From Candidatus Ulvibacter alkanivorans (GTDB lineage Bacteria > Bacteroidota > Bacteroidia > Flavobacteriales > Flavobacteriaceae): DNA of 29,543 nt. The notes beneath the pieces are model-generated. The model searched no databases. It saw nothing but the letters and a program-made list of their open reading frames with translations, and was not told the DNA's origin. Shown in pieces: positions 16,165-23,708 of the stretch. A program made the position numbers and the translations under genes. The stretch's first letter is position 1. Each line of letters begins with the position of its first letter. The DNA lies in NCBI RefSeq assembly GCF_003333325.1, contig NZ_QOLC01000104.1:1-29543 (forward strand), written 5' to 3'.

Positions 16165-16761
16165 TTAGCAGTTTTTATATTTATCGTGTAAGCCTTTTCC
16201 CTCTAAAATCATGGGACAGATCTTCTCAAGACGTGATGCCTTGGTTGCATCCCGCTTGGCTTGTGTAATGTGATCGGCGTATTCACGTTGCTTCCCCGGT
16301 GTTAAGGCATTAAATGCCTTGTTGAGGTCCTTATCCTCTTTTAGAACTGTTGCCAGTTGAGGTGGTATCACCAATTTTTTCTTAGGTTGCGGCTTTAGTT
16401 CTTTTCCCGCCAAACAGTTTTCGATGGCTTCTTGAAGATAATCAGCAATGATTTTCGCTTCTATAGGGTCATCTTTTTCAAAACGCCATTGTCGTAACGC
16501 TTTGGTAACACCTTCTTGGGCATTCACTAATTTGTTATGCGTGTCTGTAAGAAACACCCCTTGATGAAACCATATCGCATAATGATTTTTAAAAGCGGCC
16601 ATTCCGGCCACCAATTTTCCATTGAGGGTATAGGTAGGAGCACCCCATTTCACTTCTTCGGTAAGTTCTGTTTGTTGAAATACTCTTCTAAGTTGCTCTA
16701 ATTCAGCACTCCATTTTAAATGACGCTCAATATAGTCATCAACTTTTTGGGAATCGGTCAT
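16165..16761 (-). CDS. DUF1801 / YdeI-like (OmpD-associated) family protein
   Basis: A 198-residue soluble protein. Residues 15-120 are a DUF1801 domain (EEVKWGAPTYTLNGKLVAGM, then AAFKNHYAIWFHQGVFL), and the C-terminal part carries the YdeI signature (FNALTPGKQREYADHITQAK, then TKASRLEKICPMILEGKGLH). The family, related to the iron-chaperone-like frataxin fold of YdhG, has no firm biochemical role. It is the first gene of a two-gene unit with the cyclase (four-base gap). The ATG at 16761 follows an ordinary A-rich context. Confidence 0.87.
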   Translation of the reverse strand: MTDSQKVDDYIERHLKWSAELEQLRRVFQQTELTEEVKWGAPTYTLNGKLVAGMAAFKNHYAIWFHQGVFLTDTHNKLVNAQEGVTKALRQWRFEKDDPIEAKIIADYLQEAIENCLAGKELKPQPKKKLVIPPQLATVLKEDKDLNKAFNALTPGKQREYADHITQAKRDATKASRLEKICPMILEGKGLHDKYKNC

Positions 16762-16841
16762 AGGTGTATACGGTTATTGCAACCAAGATAGTATTTTTCG
16801 TGGCTACATACTTTTAAAGAAACGTTATAATTACTAGTTCA

Positions 16842-16912
16842 ACAATTCGGTACCGAGATACGACAGTTCAGGTTTATTTATTCTGATATGGTTAGAGAAA
16901 GACGCACATTTG
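16842..16912 (+). promoter_or_regulatory. LytTR-type direct repeat and promoter of the TonB receptor gene
   Basis: ACAATTCGG (16842-16850) and ACAGTTCAG (16863-16871) start exactly 21 bp apart, with 12 bp between them. A -7-like CACATTTG lies at 16905-16912, 42 bp after the start of the second repeat and 28 bases before the ATG. The repeats fit the LytTR recognition pattern [TA][AC][CA]GTTN[AG][TG] with G or A at the fourth base. The -33 position (TCTG, 16882-16885) is poor, as expected for an activator-dependent promoter. The same layout recurs at two other promoters of this locus. Confidence 0.72.
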
Positions 16913-16939
16913 AACCGTTCAACCAAAATTTGATCTCTC

Positions 16940-19117
16940 ATGAATCAAAACGTCCAATCAACAAGTCGTTGCTTTGTTTTAATTATCATGTTGCTAGTTT
17001 TTTCTTCGGAAACTTTTGCGCAAACCACCATCTCGGGAACTATAACTGAGAAGAATGGTACACCAATTAGTGGTGCAAATGTATACTTGGAAGGAACCTA
17101 TGATGGTGCCACGACTACCACTAGTGGTGACTTCACTTTTGAAACATTTGAAACCGGCGTTCAAACCTTGGTCGTCTCTTACATTTCCTTTGTTCCGTTT
17201 CGATTCACCAACGAGGTATCCCAATTAAATGGAATAAAAATACAACTCAAGGAGGATGTGAACTCCTTAGACACCGTCGTCTTATCTGCCGGAACTTTGG
17301 AAGCTAGCGATAATAGCAAAGTATCTGTCTTAAAACCGTTAGATGTTGTGACTACGGCCAGTGCCTTAGGCGATTTTGTAGGTGCATTACAAACTTTGCC
17401 GGGAACCACAACGGTAGCAGAGGACGGACGATTGTTTGTTCGTGGTGGTAGTGCCGATGAAACGCAAATATTTATCGATGGGATACGTGTGTTCACACCT
17501 TATACGCCAACAGCCAATAACATTCCTACACGTGGTCGCTACAGTCCGTTCCTGTTCGACGGAATTACGTTTTCTACCGGAGGCTATTCTGCCGAGTATG
17601 GACAAGCCTTGTCATCAGTTTTATTATTGAATACCATAGACGAACCCGATCAAGAAAAGACCGAGATTTCATTAATGTCGGTAGGCGCAGGGGTAGGAAA
17701 CACACAAAAATGGGAGCAGAGCTCCATAAGTGTTAATGCATCCTATATTAATCTCGCTCCTTACGTAGCTTTATTTCCCGATCGAAACGACTGGCAAAAA
17801 CCTTACGAAGGGTTTTCGGGCGAAACTGTTTTCCGAAGAAAATTCAAGAATGGACTCTTAAAAAGTTATGCTGCTTTCGATACAAGCAATTTTGAACTAA
17901 CCCAAGAATCGATCAATTCACCAATGGGAATAGATTTCTCTTTAAAGAACTCCAATTTTTACACCAACACCAGCTATTCGGGATTGTTGAAAAATGATTG
18001 GAAGATTTTTGTTGGAGGAAGTTATACGAACGCTGCCACCAACCTAGACATTCAAAATGACACTATTAAGGATACCGAAAATTCGATCCATCTAAAGTCC
18101 ACATTTAAAAAACGTATTAATAATCATTTTAAAGTTCATTTTGGTGCAGAGCAATTTTATTCCGATTTCAAAGAACGCTTCACTAACCAAGATGTGTTGG
18201 CGAACTACGGCTTCGACAGTTCTATCACTGCGGCGTTCTTAGAGTCTGATTATGTCTTCTCGAGAAAATTTGCTGTGAAAGGTGGGCTACGAACCGAGTA
18301 CAATGGTTTGTTCGAGACATTTACAATAGCACCAAGGATTTCATTAGCCTACAAAACTGGAAAACAGAGCCAGGTGTCGATTGCTTACGGTGATTTTTAT
18401 CAGCAGCCAAATTCTAATGTTTTAAAGTTCGAACAAGATATTAGCAGTCGAAAAACACAGCACTACATTTTAAATTATCAGTATGTACACAACAACCGTA
18501 TTTTTAGGGCAGAAGCATTTCGCAAACAATATCACGACCTAGTGAGGTATGATACCGAATTAGCCACCTTCGAATCTAATTTCAACAATCTTGGAGAAGG
18601 CTATGCACAGGGAATCGATATTTTTTGGCGTGATAATGAAAGTATAAAAAATGTGGACTACTGGATCAGCTATTCCCTATTAGACAGTGAACGCCAATTT
18701 GAAAATTTTCCAATAGCTGCGACTCCTTCATTTGCGAATACTCATAATCTTTCGGTAGTTGGTAAGTTCTGGATAGAAGACTGGAAGAGCCAGTTAGGAT
18801 GCAGCTATCAATTTGCCAGTGGACGCACCTATACAAACCCAAATACGTCTGGATTCCTTCAGAATAAAACAAAATCGTATAACAGCTTAAGTTTGAACTG
18901 GGCCTACTTGCTCTCTCAACAACAAATACTGTATGTATCGGTAAACAATGTGCTCGGATTTAGAAACGTGAATGGGTATGAGTATGCTTCCGAAGTAAAT
19001 AATAATGGAAGCTTCGACAGACGTGCACTGCGGCCCGCAGCAGACCAGTTTTTCTTTATCGGATTCTTTTGGACCATTAGTGACGACAATACCGATAATC
19101 AATTAGATAATTTATAA
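16940..19117 (+). CDS. TonB-dependent receptor with N-terminal carboxypeptidase-like domain
   Basis: A 725-residue outer-membrane receptor. It has a signal peptide (ending ETFAQ, residue 28), a CarboxypepD-regulatory-like beta-sandwich (residues 29-115: TISGTITEKNGTPISGANVY), a plug domain (residues 125-240, with LGDFVGALQTLPGTTTVAED, LFVRGGSADETQIFIDGIRV, GYSAEYGQALSSV) and a 22-strand-type barrel ending in a C-terminal strand with Phe residues (FFFIGFFWTI) some 15 residues before the end. It should import a ligand with TonB/ExbBD energy. No SusD-like partner, FecR-type anti-sigma factor or siderophore gene is adjacent; instead the gene shares its promoter architecture with the two-component genes that follow. 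The substrate cannot be predicted. Confidence 0.93.
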   Translation: MNQNVQSTSRCFVLIIMLLVFSSETFAQTTISGTITEKNGTPISGANVYLEGTYDGATTTTSGDFTFETFETGVQTLVVSYISFVPFRFTNEVSQLNGIKIQLKEDVNSLDTVVLSAGTLEASDNSKVSVLKPLDVVTTASALGDFVGALQTLPGTTTVAEDGRLFVRGGSADETQIFIDGIRVFTPYTPTANNIPTRGRYSPFLFDGITFSTGGYSAEYGQALSSVLLLNTIDEPDQEKTEISLMSVGAGVGNTQKWEQSSISVNASYINLAPYVALFPDRNDWQKPYEGFSGETVFRRKFKNGLLKSYAAFDTSNFELTQESINSPMGIDFSLKNSNFYTNTSYSGLLKNDWKIFVGGSYTNAATNLDIQNDTIKDTENSIHLKSTFKKRINNHFKVHFGAEQFYSDFKERFTNQDVLANYGFDSSITAAFLESDYVFSRKFAVKGGLRTEYNGLFETFTIAPRISLAYKTGKQSQVSIAYGDFYQQPNSNVLKFEQDISSRKTQHYILNYQYVHNNRIFRAEAFRKQYHDLVRYDTELATFESNFNNLGEGYAQGIDIFWRDNESIKNVDYWISYSLLDSERQFENFPIAATPSFANTHNLSVVGKFWIEDWKSQLGCSYQFASGRTYTNPNTSGFLQNKTKSYNSLSLNWAYLLSQQQILYVSVNNVLGFRNVNGYEYASEVNNNGSFDRRALRPAADQFFFIGFFWTISDDNTDNQLDNL

Positions 19118-19122
19118 CAATG

Positions 19123-19193
19123 ACAGTTCATCCCCAACATATAACAATTGGGTAACTCAAGTTTCAATTCTCTATGACAATTGTTCAATTTTG
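19123..19193 (+). promoter_or_regulatory. LytTR-type direct repeat and promoter of the peptide/TPR/kinase operon
   Basis: ACAGTTCAT (19123-19131) and ACAATTGGG (19144-19152) start 21 bp apart; the -7-like CAATTTTG lies at 19186-19193, again 42 bp after the second repeat start. The site begins five bases after the receptor stop codon. A further ACAATTGTT lies at 19177-19185, 33 bp downstream of the second repeat, directly before the -7 element; whether it matters is unclear. Confidence 0.7.
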
Positions 19194-19209
19194 GACTAAC
19201 AAAAAAACA

Positions 19210-19371
19210 ATGATCATGCAAACAGTAATTACCTATATCGCACTACTCGTAAGCAGCCTGCTGCTACATGCAAAGGAGAACGATCGAGTCACGATACACG
19301 AAACAAATTGCGAGCTAAATCGTACACTTACAAAGTGCGACATAGTGACCATAGCACTAATTAAGAACTAA
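19210..19371 (+). CDS. small exported peptide (53 aa) in the LytTR locus
   Basis: A 53-residue product from ATG 19210; ATG 19216 gives 51 residues and a leader length equal to the 2TM operon (30 bases from -7 start to ATG). An ATG at 19174 is open but lies upstream of the predicted -7 element. The N-terminus is a good signal peptide or anchor (TVITYIALLVSSLLLHA). The short mature part, KENDRVTIHETNCELNRTLT + KCDIVTIALIKN, has two cysteines nine residues apart that could form a disulfide. I recognise no family. It could be a small periplasmic ligand, an accessory peptide, or the remnant of a longer secreted protein. Position at the head of the kinase operon, directly after the regulator-type promoter, argues that it is expressed. 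Confidence 0.5.
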   Translation: MIMQTVITYIALLVSSLLLHAKENDRVTIHETNCELNRTLTKCDIVTIALIKN

Positions 19372-19484
19372 TTTTTAATAACGATGTTTCTTAAAGATAA
19401 CTTACAAGTCCTGAGAAAAGGAGCGAGTAATTGAATAAAGAAGCAACTTAAACAGGATTAGAATATTTATAAAATCATTGCATC

Positions 19485-20117
19485 ATGAAACTACTAACAA
19501 CCATTATTATTTGTCTTTTTATATGCTTCGGAAGCACTGCACAAAGTCAGTATGAAAAAGGAATGCGCACAGCCTTCGAACTGTGGGAAAACGATAAGCC
19601 TTGGGAAGCTTCCAATCTTTTTGTTCGAATTGCGCAAGCAGAACCGGATAATTGGTTGCCTCCTTTCTATGTAGCACAAATCCATGTGTACTCAAGTTTT
19701 TCAGAAAAAGACAAAGAAAAGGTCCCTAGTATGCTTAAAGCAGCCCTTGATTACTTGAATGATGCCAAGGCGTTAGCTAAAGACAACCCTGCTGTTTTAA
19801 TGCTAGAGGCCCAACTGTTAACGGCATGGGTGGTTTACGACGGTCAACAATACGGAATGAAATATTCAGCCAAGATCAACCAGTTGTATAATGAAGCTTT
19901 AAGACTCGCGCCTAACAATCCTAACGTACTTTTAGCAAAAACTGAGTGGGATATAGGTACTGCCAAATACTTTGGGCAATCTACCAAGTCGCATTGCGAG
20001 GACATTGAACGTGCCATAGAACTTTTTGCTACCTTTAAACCCGAAGGTGAGTTTTACCCAAGAACGAGCCTTGCGTATGCGCAACGAGTTTTAAAAGAAA
20101 ATTGTACTAAAGAATGA
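19485..20117 (+). CDS. exported TPR-like protein upstream of the histidine kinase
   Basis: A 210-residue protein with a signal peptide (LLTTIIICLFICFGSTAQ, cut near residue 20). The mature part is helical with TPR-like pairs: YEKGMRTAFELWENDKPWEA, FVRIAQAEPDNWLPPFYVAQ and LYNEALRLAPNNPNVLLAKT. It ends in LKENCTKE. Its final codon and stop overlap the kinase start (ATGA), so it is translated with the kinase. A periplasmic protein in such a position may supply the signal to the kinase's sensor part or interact with the receptor, but this is inference from gene order. Confidence 0.8.
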   Translation: MKLLTTIIICLFICFGSTAQSQYEKGMRTAFELWENDKPWEASNLFVRIAQAEPDNWLPPFYVAQIHVYSSFSEKDKEKVPSMLKAALDYLNDAKALAKDNPAVLMLEAQLLTAWVVYDGQQYGMKYSAKINQLYNEALRLAPNNPNVLLAKTEWDIGTAKYFGQSTKSHCEDIERAIELFATFKPEGEFYPRTSLAYAQRVLKENCTKE

Positions 20118-21445
20118 TTCGAATGTTTAAGGAATTAGGGAAGGCATTTCTCGTAGGAACCATACTGTTTCTGGTTATTGGTGTGATCGAGTACTTTTCG
20201 GGCGTCCGAATTAATGATGGGAAGGAACTCCTTATTAAATTTTTGATAACACAGCTGTATACGGTCACCTTGTATATGGCTAATGCGTTTCTAATTAGAT
20301 ACTTCATGGAGCGCTATAAAGGTGAATTCTTTAAGTTCGTCAACTTGTTAAAAGAGATCTCGGGAAGTATTTTGGTGAGTCTTATATGCTTGTTCTTTTT
20401 GAGTGCATTTGTTGAGATCTACGTTAACAATCATAGTATAGATGAATTTTGGGCTCAACAGTCGTTCGAGTATTACTTCTTTTCGACCGTCATCTCCATT
20501 GTAATCACCCTAATTTTTTATTCGTTCTATTACTACAAACACAGACAAGATACAAAGGTAAAAGAGCAGAAGATCATTGCCGGTACCGCCTCGGCAAAAT
20601 TCGATGCGTTAAAGAATCAGTTGGACCCGCATTTTTTATTTAACAGTTTAAATGTGCTTACCAGTCTTATTGAAGAAAACCCAACCGCAGCCACCAAGTT
20701 TACAACCTCCTTATCTAAGGTGTACCGCTATGTGCTAGAGCAGAAGAACAAAGAATTGGTCACTGTCGAAGAGGAACTGGAATTTGCTCAACTGTACATG
20801 ACGCTTATAAAGATGCGGTTCGAAGACAGTATCGTATTCTCTATTCCTACGGCAATAAGTAACCCTGAAGCGAAGGTCGTACCTCTATCGCTCCAGTTAT
20901 TGCTGGAAAATGCGGTAAAACACAACCAAGTAACTCCAACAAAAAAGTTGTATATCACCATCTATGAAGAGAACGGTAACTTGGTTATAAAGAATAACGT
21001 ACAACCCAAACAAGTTGTAAAAGCAAGTACGGGTGTCGGATTAAGAAACATACGGCAGCGGTATTATTTGTTGACCAACCGACCCGTAAGCATTCATCAA
21101 GATGAGAAAGAGTTTAGTATATCGATTCCAATGCTCACGAAAGAATCGTATACCATGAGCCGACAAGAGGATTATTTAGAGACCAAGCGCTACGAGCGTG
21201 CAAAGGAGCATGTCAATAAACTAAAAGGGTTCTACGGGAACCTAGGGATGTACCTAATCTTTATTCCTATCTTTATTTGGCTTAATATTCGCTCAGGAAC
21301 TGGCTTTCCATGGGCGATCTTTCCTATAGCAGGATGGGGGATAGGAGTGTTGGCGCATGCTGCCGAAACTTTTAATTGGAATCCTTTCTTCGGAAAGGAT
21401 TGGGAAGAGCGAAAAATTCGCGAACTCATGGACGATGATAATTAA
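20114..21445 (+). CDS. LytS-type histidine kinase with a C-terminal 2TM domain
   Basis: A 443-residue sensor kinase. Four membrane helices lie in residues 11-140 with short loops and no large periplasmic sensor. The His_kinase domain has LKNQLDPHFLFNSLNVLTSL with His173 as the presumed phosphorylation site, the N-box LLENAVKHN (Asn266) and the G-box STGVGLRNIRQR (near 306-315). After the catalytic domain, residues 354-443 form a complete extra 2TM domain (YERAKEHVNKLKGFYGNLGM, PWAIFPIAGWGIGVLAHAAE, FFGKDWEERKIRELM) closely similar to the stand-alone proteins encoded next. The catalytic core is thus held between two membrane domains. The partner is almost certainly the LytTR regulator at 22942. 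The start overlaps the TPR gene stop. Confidence 0.93.
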   Translation: MIRMFKELGKAFLVGTILFLVIGVIEYFSGVRINDGKELLIKFLITQLYTVTLYMANAFLIRYFMERYKGEFFKFVNLLKEISGSILVSLICLFFLSAFVEIYVNNHSIDEFWAQQSFEYYFFSTVISIVITLIFYSFYYYKHRQDTKVKEQKIIAGTASAKFDALKNQLDPHFLFNSLNVLTSLIEENPTAATKFTTSLSKVYRYVLEQKNKELVTVEEELEFAQLYMTLIKMRFEDSIVFSIPTAISNPEAKVVPLSLQLLLENAVKHNQVTPTKKLYITIYEENGNLVIKNNVQPKQVVKASTGVGLRNIRQRYYLLTNRPVSIHQDEKEFSISIPMLTKESYTMSRQEDYLETKRYERAKEHVNKLKGFYGNLGMYLIFIPIFIWLNIRSGTGFPWAIFPIAGWGIGVLAHAAETFNWNPFFGKDWEERKIRELMDDDN

Positions 21446-21448
21446 ATG

Positions 21449-21519
21449 ACAATTCAGTCGATACATATGACAGTTCGGTTGAAAAATTTTTAATACCGGT
21501 CTAACTCCTATTATTTTTA
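21449..21519 (+). promoter_or_regulatory. LytTR-type direct repeat and promoter of the 2TM/response-regulator operon
   Basis: ACAATTCAG (21449-21457) and ACAGTTCGG (21470-21478) start 21 bp apart; TATTTTTA (21512-21519), a -7-like element with one mismatch to TAnnTTTG, begins 42 bp after the second repeat start and 30 bases before the first ATG. The site begins four bases after the kinase stop codon. Confidence 0.72.
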
Positions 21520-21541
21520 TACTGTAATTAAAATATAGGTC

Positions 21542-21835
21542 ATGAAAACTAACAAGAACTACAATCAAAGAGCTTACGAACGCGCCCAGAAAAGGGTGAA
21601 AGAGCTGCGGTGTTTTTATCAACATCTTGCAATATATGTGCTGTTTATTCCATTTTTTGTGTGGCTTAACCTACATGGAAGCGATTTTCCTTGGGCGATT
21701 TTTCCCATTGTAGGTTGGGGATTAGGTGTGTTATCACATGCCGCTGAAACATTTGAATGGAAAATTCTTTTTGGACGTGATTGGGAAGAACGCAAGATCA
21801 AGGAGTTTATGGATAATGACGATATATATTTATAA
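21542..21835 (+). CDS. 2TM domain protein 1 (97 aa)
   Basis: A stand-alone 2TM-domain protein. A basic N-terminal helix (YERAQKRVKELRCFYQHLAI) leads into the first membrane helix (YVLFIPFFVWLNL); a short Pro-Trp-containing loop (FPWAIFPIVGWGLGVLSHAA) leads through the second helix, and the C-terminus ends in FGRDWEERKIKEFMDNDD. It is the closest relative of the kinase C-terminal domain, sharing FPWAIFP, GWG and HAAETF. Both termini should be cytosolic. It may pair with the kinase's own 2TM domain. Function is not established for the family. Confidence 0.9.
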   Translation: MKTNKNYNQRAYERAQKRVKELRCFYQHLAIYVLFIPFFVWLNLHGSDFPWAIFPIVGWGLGVLSHAAETFEWKILFGRDWEERKIKEFMDNDDIYL

Positions 21836-21851
21836 TTAATTTCTAAGAGTA

Positions 21852-22166
21852 ATGGAATCTAAAAACATCGATAAAGAAAATAAATACCTTCGTGCGAAGG
21901 AACAGGTAGAACAAATTAAAAAATTCTATACAAGTTTGTTCTTTTACGTGATTTTTATAGCCGGTTTGGCCGGTTTGAACTACTACACCAACGAATTGCG
22001 CTATCCATGGTTCTTATGGGCAGCTGCAGGGTGGGGAATAGGCCTTATTTTTCAAGCTGCAAAGGCATTTAAATGGAATCCTTTTTTAGGCAAAAATTGG
22101 GAAGAACGTAAATTGAAAGAGTTTATGGAAAAAGACGAGGACATCACAAACAACCGTTGGCAATAA
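21852..22166 (+). CDS. 2TM domain protein 2 (104 aa)
   Basis: The second tandem 2TM protein, 16 bases after the first. It has the same layout: basic amphipathic helix (YLRAKEQVEQIKKFYTSLFF), helix one (YVIFIAGLAGLNYY), loop RYPWFLWAAAGWGIGLIFQA, helix two and the terminal LGKNWEERKLKEFMEKDED. Gln replaces the His seen after GWGIG in the kinase and protein 1. Co-transcription with its neighbours is clear from the short gaps. Role unknown; probably a membrane partner or modulator of the kinase. Confidence 0.9.
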   Translation: MESKNIDKENKYLRAKEQVEQIKKFYTSLFFYVIFIAGLAGLNYYTNELRYPWFLWAAAGWGIGLIFQAAKAFKWNPFLGKNWEERKLKEFMEKDEDITNNRWQ

Positions 22167-22174
22167 TTTGTACT

Positions 22175-22513
22175 ATGAATAATTCTAAAGAAATAGCAAT
22201 TCAACGCGCAGAGAAGCGTATAATAGCAATAAAAAGATTTTATTCGCATCTACGATTGTTTTTAATATGCTCCCTATTGTGGTTATTGTTTCGATTTTTT
22301 CTTTTCGACCTCTTAGACCCTAAAATAATGACTCAACCTTTCGTGAAATGGCTCAATTGGAACTTTTATTTATTACCTGCGCTTTGGGCAGTGGTACTTT
22401 TGGTCCATGGGCTCTGGGTTTTTAAAAAACCGAGCATCCCGTTCATAAAAAGATGGGAACGAAAGAAAATACAATCGCTACTTAATAATGATATCCGAAA
22501 AAAAGAATTATAA
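22175..22513 (+). CDS. 2TM domain protein 3 (112 aa), divergent
   Basis: The third tandem copy, from ATG 22175 (MNNSKEIAIQRAEKRI), eight bases after the previous stop. An in-frame ATG at 22157 would overlap the upstream gene and is less likely. It has two membrane helices (LRLFLICSLLWLLFRFFLF; LPALWAVVLLVHGLWVF) and a C-terminal IKRWERKKIQSLLNND in place of WEERKIKEF. The Gly-Trp-Gly motif and the Phe-Pro-Trp loop of the others are lost, so it is the most diverged of the set and may have a different role. Confidence 0.87.
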   Translation: MNNSKEIAIQRAEKRIIAIKRFYSHLRLFLICSLLWLLFRFFLFDLLDPKIMTQPFVKWLNWNFYLLPALWAVVLLVHGLWVFKKPSIPFIKRWERKKIQSLLNNDIRKKEL

Positions 22514-22514
22514 C

Positions 22515-22847
22515 ATGAAATCCGGTAAGCAAGAGGACAAGTATACCAAAGCAAAACAAAAGGTGGAGGCGATCAAGGGCTTTTACTCACATCTCGTGGT
22601 GTATGTACTAGTCAATATAGTTTTGCTGTTAATTCATATGGGTGTTTTTACGAACAGCTTTATTTCTATTGTAACTCCCGGATGGGCTGCCTTTACAACA
22701 CCTGTTTTTTGGGGAATTGCCATCTTATTTCATGGATTGTATGTTTTTAAATTTCAGAATGGCTTCTTTAAGAATTGGGAAGAGCGAAAGATCAAAGAAT
22801 ATATGGAAAAAGAAGAAAAAGCGGTCTCTCGAAATTTCAAGGAATAA
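22515..22847 (+). CDS. 2TM domain protein 4 (110 aa)
   Basis: The fourth tandem copy, starting one base after the preceding stop (ATG 22515; MKSGKQEDKYTKAKQKV). The basic helix EAIKGFYSHLVVYVLVNIVL runs into helix one, the loop has GWAAFTTPVFWGIAILFHGL, and the end is FFKNWEERKIKEYMEKEEKA. It keeps the WEERKIKE signature and the His of the second helix. It is followed by a 94-base gap before the regulator gene, in which I see no good terminator. Confidence 0.9.
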   Translation: MKSGKQEDKYTKAKQKVEAIKGFYSHLVVYVLVNIVLLLIHMGVFTNSFISIVTPGWAAFTTPVFWGIAILFHGLYVFKFQNGFFKNWEERKIKEYMEKEEKAVSRNFKE

Positions 22848-22941
22848 TATATGTTGTTCAATTCATTTAATAAGTTCTTCGATACAGCTTGATCGCTAGC
22901 AATACAACTTCAAATTAACCATAATTACCAACCAACAAATT

Positions 22942-23697
22942 ATGAATATTCTTATAATTGAAGACGAAAAACCATCTGCTCGCAGATTACAACGCATGCT
23001 GAATAAACACGGAATGAATGCAAATGAAATGTTACATAGCGTAACCGAATCTGTAGAATGGTTTAAGAATAATCCACATCCCGACCTTATATTCTTAGAT
23101 ATTCAACTTAGCGACGGACTCTCATTCGAGATCTTTGATGAGGTAGAGGTTCGAAGCGCCATTATTTTTACTACTGCCTTCGATGAATACGCATTACAAG
23201 CATTTAAGTTAAATAGCATCGATTATCTCCTAAAACCAATAGATGAAGAAGAACTCGAGAGAGCCTTAGATAAATACCGAGATTTAAAACCTTCGGTGCA
23301 AGACCTTAAGTTAAACTTCGATGATATAAAGAAGTTACTAGCCAATCCGGTGGAACGAGAATACAAAAAACGATTTACGACAAAGATTGGACAACACATT
23401 AAAATGATTCCCGTCGATGAGATCGAATGCTTTTATTCAGAAAATAAAGGCACCTATGCACATACTGTCGATGGACGCGATTATTTGCTAGATACCACCT
23501 TAGAACAATTAGAAGATGAATTGCAACCCGCAGTGTTTTTCAGAATAAGTAGAAAATTCTTCATAAATGTGAATGCGATAAAAGACATTATCTCCTATAC
23601 AAACTCCAGACTTCAATTAAAATTAAACAGTTATAACGAGCATGAAGTAATTGTAGCACGAGAACGCGTCAAGGATTTTAAATTATGGTTAGAGTAG
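22942..23697 (+). CDS. LytTR-family response regulator (AlgR/LytR type)
   Basis: A 251-residue two-component response regulator. The receiver (residues 1-120) has the acidic pair Glu7/Asp8 (ILIIEDEKPSA), the phospho-acceptor Asp53 in LIFLDIQLSDG, the switch Thr in FTTAFDEYALQAF and the Lys in YLLKPIDEEE. The C-terminal LytTR DNA-binding domain (about 140-250) has KKRFTTKIGQHIKMIPVDEI, YSENKGTYAHT, FFRISRKFFINVNAIKDI and VIVARERVKDFKLWLE. LytTR proteins bind paired imperfect direct repeats about 21-22 bp apart, the very structure found before three transcription units of this locus. Most likely partner: the kinase at 20114. Probably autoregulated. It ends 11 bases before a convergent gene. Confidence 0.95.
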   Translation: MNILIIEDEKPSARRLQRMLNKHGMNANEMLHSVTESVEWFKNNPHPDLIFLDIQLSDGLSFEIFDEVEVRSAIIFTTAFDEYALQAFKLNSIDYLLKPIDEEELERALDKYRDLKPSVQDLKLNFDDIKKLLANPVEREYKKRFTTKIGQHIKMIPVDEIECFYSENKGTYAHTVDGRDYLLDTTLEQLEDELQPAVFFRISRKFFINVNAIKDIISYTNSRLQLKLNSYNEHEVIVARERVKDFKLWLE

Positions 23698-23708
23698 GTA
23701 GGGTAGCG

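Noticed and set aside
19174..19209. Upstream ATG for the small peptide gene
   Set aside because: It lies before the predicted -7 element and would place hydrophilic residues ahead of the signal peptide; ATG 19210 or 19216 fits better.
22884..22912. ACAGCTTGA and ACAACTTCA before the LytTR gene, a possible fourth operator
   Set aside because: Spacing is 20 rather than 21 bp, the GTT core is altered in both, and the expected -7 position falls inside the gene.
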